The notes under the pieces are model-generated. The model had not been told where the DNA came from. It saw only the letters and a list, made by a program, of their open reading frames with translations, and made no database searches. A program made the translations under genes and the position numbers. From Bryobacterales bacterium (lineage in GTDB: Bacteria; Acidobacteriota; Terriglobia; Bryobacterales; Bryobacteraceae): a stretch of 33,865 nt of DNA. Shown here in pieces: positions 31,212 to 33,865 of this stretch. The stretch lies in assembly GCA_016789755.1 (NCBI GenBank), contig JAEUQG010000291.1:1-33865 (forward strand). Direction: 5' to 3'. Within the stretch, counting starts at the first letter, position 1. The number at the start of each line of letters is the position of its first letter.

Positions 31212-32243
31212 TTACTTGTCCGGGAAGCGCCTTCGCACAGGACTCCGCACAAACCCCTCCAGCCCGAGCCGCTTCGGATCGAAGTTCGTATCGTCGCTAT
31301 AGATCGCTTCGCCACGCTCATTCACCCATCGATGACTCCATGCGTTCGATCCCACCTCCACGCGTTTGCTCAGCGGATTCACATACTCTTCCGTCCCCAT
31401 CAGGTTGTGATACATCTGATTGTTGATTTCCGCATTTGTGCGACGCCGATGCTCCACGATCTCTCTATCCAGCCGTGTAACTTCCTCTTGCGTCCGAATG
31501 GCGATTTCGTTGCGCTGAATTTGGCCGCGAATCTCACCCTCGACCCACTTCGGATTCAGACGTACCGAATGGAGAATCACACTCACCACAGTGCCCAATT
31601 TCTCCAGCGAACCCGCGCTCGTCCGCACCGAGAACGTGTCTTTGTTCGTCCACAGCCCAGCCGCTGCCGGACCCCAATCCTGAATCGCCGTATACAGCGC
31701 TTCTTCCCACTGCGCGCCGCCTTCGCTGTAGCCGGCCAGCAACAACGCCGCATCGAACTGGAAATCAATGGGCACACGCATCTGCCGCACCACCTGGCGA
31801 TAACTGTCCGCCGCCTTGGGCAAAGGATACGTCGCAACCACCCGTACATTCTCCGCCCCGCGGCGCTGCTGCGCCAAAATTGCCTGCTCCAGGTAACCGG
31901 CGGCATTCAACTTCGGCCACACTACCGCGCCGTTGTAATTGCTGCCCAGGCGGAACATTGCCGCGGCCGGCTGGCCTCGCATATCGACGTAGTTCATCTC
32001 GGGAAACCAGCGCAGCACGGTGCGTCCGTCGGCGCTGGCGATTTGCATGTCAAGCTTTGCCGCGATGGAGTTGAGCGGGCCGCCGCCGGTCATTGGGTTG
32101 ATTCGTAGAATCCCGCCGCTGATCCTCCAGCCGCTTGGGATGAGGAACGTGAAAGCGCCTTCTTTGGGTTCGTTCGCGATCCGGAAGTGGACTGTCTCCC
32201 CGAAGGCCAGCGAGGCAGCAAACAGCAAGGCAATGCGATGCAT
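31212..32243 (-). CDS. Exported protein of unknown function
   Basis: A 343-residue protein with a signal peptide (MHRIALLFAASLAFGET). I do not recognise a family. It begins with a beta-rich part (VHFRIANEPKEGAFTFLIPS), has a middle helical region, and from about residue 230 a charged helical stretch (RGQIQRNEIAIRTQEEVTRL). The end SNAWSHRWVNERGEAIYSDD is hydrophilic with a compact pattern that could be a soluble domain. It is divergent from the PAAR gene and convergent with the GRYW protein gene. It is not repeated elsewhere in the window. Confidence 0.55.
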   Translation of the reverse strand: MHRIALLFAASLAFGETVHFRIANEPKEGAFTFLIPSGWRISGGILRINPMTGGGPLNSIAAKLDMQIASADGRTVLRWFPEMNYVDMRGQPAAAMFRLGSNYNGAVVWPKLNAAGYLEQAILAQQRRGAENVRVVATYPLPKAADSYRQVVRQMRVPIDFQFDAALLLAGYSEGGAQWEEALYTAIQDWGPAAAGLWTNKDTFSVRTSAGSLEKLGTVVSVILHSVRLNPKWVEGEIRGQIQRNEIAIRTQEEVTRLDREIVEHRRRTNAEINNQMYHNLMGTEEYVNPLSKRVEVGSNAWSHRWVNERGEAIYSDDTNFDPKRLGLEGFVRSPVRRRFPDK

Positions 32244-32322
32244 GGAGGGCCTTTCCGGTCACAAGGCTACCACCGGAGACACTGCCGGCGCTGTGGTATC
32301 ATCGGCCCCATCCGGAGGGAAG
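32244..32322. promoter_or_regulatory. 79-base divergent intergenic region before PAAR gene
   Basis: The PAAR gene has a strong ribosome site GGAGGGA (32314-32320) just before ATG 32323, which decides its start against an open frame reaching 32020. No clear -10/-35 pair is seen for either gene. Confidence 0.4.
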
Positions 32323-32751
32323 ATGGCAATTGAACTGACTCGGCTTTCCATTGCGCAACGCAACGAGGTGTTTCGCGATCTCGCCCGCCGCGGCCTTTAT
32401 CCCTCGGCGTCCGGGCATAAGGTCAATAGCAAAGGCGCTACAGGCGAGATCATTTCCACCACACCAACCGGAGTTCTTATCGACGGCAGACCCATCGCTA
32501 CCGTCGGTTCTTCCTACCGCGTCACCACCGGTTGCGCGCACGGATGCCCTGCATGCCCCCACCCGGGCATCGGAACGGTCGTTACCGGATTGCCCGATGT
32601 CCTCGCCAACGGCCGTCCCATCGCGGTGGCGGGCAGCGAAACAATTCCCGTAGGATTTGTTTTGGAAGGACAAGGCGAAGCTCCAGGGGCTACGCGTTCC
32701 ATCACCGAACAGCAGGTTCTCACCCTTCGAGGAAAGCTGGTCCGTGGCTGA
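32323..32751 (+). CDS. PAAR-motif protein (secretion-system spike tip candidate)
   Basis: A 142-residue protein with two PAAR-like halves: EIISTTPTGVLIDGRPIATV (about 42-61) and TVVTGLPDVLANGRPIAVAG (about 85-104). PAAR proteins form a sharp, zinc-holding cone on VgrG-type spikes of type VI or related contractile systems. Likely metal ligands are the His of SGHK (about residue 31), and Cys/His in CAHGCPACPHP (about 71-81), where the family usually has fewer cysteines. The N-terminal 25 residues are helical. No other secretion gene is in the window. The 3' end overlaps the methyltransferase gene by eight bases, suggesting coupled translation. Confidence 0.72.
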   Translation: MAIELTRLSIAQRNEVFRDLARRGLYPSASGHKVNSKGATGEIISTTPTGVLIDGRPIATVGSSYRVTTGCAHGCPACPHPGIGTVVTGLPDVLANGRPIAVAGSETIPVGFVLEGQGEAPGATRSITEQQVLTLRGKLVRG

Positions 32752-33565
32752 TCCTCTGACGGCGCATTTGGTGTGTCCGCGATGCCGCGGCGCGGAAGCA
32801 AGGCCCGCAGCCCTGTTGCTCCGCAAGCATTCCCTCGTCTGCCGGCGTTGCCGCGCACGGTTTCCCGTCGTGGACGGCGTTCCCGTCGTTTTGCGCAACC
32901 GCGATTGGAGTCCGCCGCCTCCCGGCGCCGGCGAAGTGGCCATGGTAGGGAACTACGTGCTCAGCCACTACCCGGAGCGTTGCGCCACCCCGCGGCAGGC
33001 GCGGCGTCTCGGCGTGAACCGGCGCCTGATGCAGTGGCTTCTTGACGCACTCGCCAGGCACGCCCCACCGGCAGGCGCCGCTCTCGAACTCGGCTGCGGG
33101 CCCGGAGCCTACGCCGCTATCTGGTCCCGGTTCGCTGCTTTCACCATCCTCTGCGACATCCGCCCGGAGTTCGCCTTCTGTGCGTCCAGACAATGGGGTA
33201 CGCCAGATTCGCAACGCATCGGCGCCGTCATAGCCGATGCCCACGATCCACCCTTCAGGGGAGAATCCATGGCGCTCGTGGCCGCGCTTAATCTGCTCGA
33301 TGTAACCACCGAGCCATGGCTGTTGCTCGCACAAATTGACGCCCTGTTGCATCCGGGCGGTATCGCCGTGCTGACGATGCCGTTCCTCCAGAACTTCGCC
33401 GGCCCGCAAGAAATCATCTCCACATTGCAGGGCAAGCACCCTGAGCTGCCCCACCTTTCCTACGCCACGCTTGCGTCGAAAGATTGGCTGCCGTGGGTCA
33501 TCCCCGCCGGTGACCGCCTGGTGCACGAATACAGGGTCCACGCCCTTGTGGCCCGGAAAAATTAA
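32744..33565 (+). CDS. Methyltransferase with N-terminal Trm112-like zinc finger
   Basis: A 273-residue protein starting at GTG 32744, supported by GAGGA at 32729-32733. An N-terminal Trm112/UPF0434-like zinc ribbon has C11-x2-C14 and C33-x2-C36 ([26 protein letters not shown]). A class I SAM-dependent methyltransferase domain follows, with motif [15 protein letters not shown] at about 114-127, a mid-domain LCDIRPEF (motif II position) and a motif IV-like [14 protein letters not shown]. The start lies inside the PAAR gene, so expression of the two is probably tied. Substrate unknown; protein, small molecule or tRNA are all possible. An open frame to 32657 is upstream extension inside PAAR and discarded. 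Confidence 0.75.
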   Translation: MADPLTAHLVCPRCRGAEARPAALLLRKHSLVCRRCRARFPVVDGVPVVLRNRDWSPPPPGAGEVAMVGNYVLSHYPERCATPRQARRLGVNRRLMQWLLDALARHAPPAGAALELGCGPGAYAAIWSRFAAFTILCDIRPEFAFCASRQWGTPDSQRIGAVIADAHDPPFRGESMALVAALNLLDVTTEPWLLLAQIDALLHPGGIAVLTMPFLQNFAGPQEIISTLQGKHPELPHLSYATLASKDWLPWVIPAGDRLVHEYRVHALVARKN

Positions 33566-33865
33566 ACCATCTCGAGACCGGTCACCAAACCCGTGCTGCT
33601 CGCAAACGACTGTGCTTCGATCCCCATCCGCTGCAGCATCGCCACATAGAGATTGCACAAGGGAAGATTATTGTCGCGTTTGAAAGCGAGGTGCTGCCCG
33701 TGACGAAATCCTCCGCCGGCGAGAATAATGGGGAGATTCGTGTTGTCGTGAATGTTCGCGTCCCCCATGTTGCTGCCATACAGCACCATTGTGCGGTCCA
33801 GCAGCCGCTCTCCCTGTTCTTGCTTCTCCGCTAGCCGCCGGTATAGCCGTTCGAGCAACGCCATC
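33562..33865 (-). CDS. DUF1552 family protein, C-terminal part (cut by window edge)
   Basis: The last roughly 100 residues of a protein in the DUF1552 family, which is found beside planctomycete-type cytochromes with DUF1592/DUF1595-like domains. Visible is [20 protein letters not shown], then the [19 protein letters not shown] segment and [17 protein letters not shown], all typical of the family's end. The N-terminal part lies beyond the right edge. Its stop overlaps the methyltransferase stop by four bases (TTAA at 33562-33565). Confidence 0.85.
   Translation of the reverse strand, partial: MALLERLYRRLAEKQEQGERLLDRTMVLYGSNMGDANIHDNTNLPIILAGGGFRHGQHLAFKRDNNLPLCNLYVAMLQRMGIEAQSFASSTGLVTGLEMV

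Noticed and set aside
31206..31224. Inverted repeat CCCGG / CCGGG with a nine-base loop between convergent genes
   Set aside because: Five-pair stem with no U-tract; too weak to call a terminator.
1..33865. tRNA, rRNA, transposase, CRISPR repeats, prophage genes
   Set aside because: Looked for by eye along the window; no repeat array, integrase or structural RNA signature was recognised.

Overview
The window is a gene-dense, GC-rich bacterial chromosome segment with no gap over 300 bases. I recognise no tRNA, rRNA, insertion sequence, prophage or CRISPR array. The mix of genes suggests an acidobacterium near Solibacter/Bryobacter: planctomycete-type cytochrome genes (DUF1549/DUF1553, DUF1501, DUF1552), an anti-sigma factor with HEAT repeats, a CotH kinase with lamin-tail domains, and a complete flagellar export gate. 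That placement is inferred from gene content; no marker gene was compared.

Region 1 (1-10793, plus strand) is one flagellar cluster: fliK end, a very short flgD, flgE, fliN, fliO, fliP, fliQ, fliR, flhB, flhA, flhF, fliA (sigma-28), a second and longer FliN/FliY-like switch protein, and a membrane-anchored coiled-coil/HTH protein. Genes overlap or lie a few bases apart up to flhF. The export gate (FliPQR, FlhAB), rod-hook genes, part of the C-ring, a placement GTPase and the late-gene sigma factor are together, but flhG and fliM are not seen here.

Region 2 (10784-14320, minus strand) is a compact four-gene unit: an ECF sigma factor, a zinc-finger anti-sigma factor with HEAT repeats, an exported beta-solenoid-like (DUF4097-type) protein and an exported tandem-PDZ protein. 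It looks like a self-contained envelope-signalling module. Upstream on the same strand is rpsA (ribosomal protein S1). Divergent from rpsA is a two-component pair (16124-18756) of a multi-pass PilS-like kinase and an NtrC/PilR-type sigma-54 activator.

Region 3 (18827-25385) holds an exported CotH kinase/LTD protein, a Tat-exported tandem metallo-beta-lactamase-fold protein, a CPA2 (Kef-type) cation:proton antiporter and a short adenylate kinase.

Region 4 (25431-33865) has a DUF1549/DUF1553 cytochrome plus DUF1501 pair, a divergent AGE-family epimerase, two exported proteins of unknown function, a PAAR spike-tip protein translationally overlapped by a Trm112-like/SAM methyltransferase, and the 3' end of a DUF1552 gene at the edge. 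All four convergent gene junctions in the window have between -10 and +6 bases of intergenic DNA, so ordinary intergenic terminators cannot fit.
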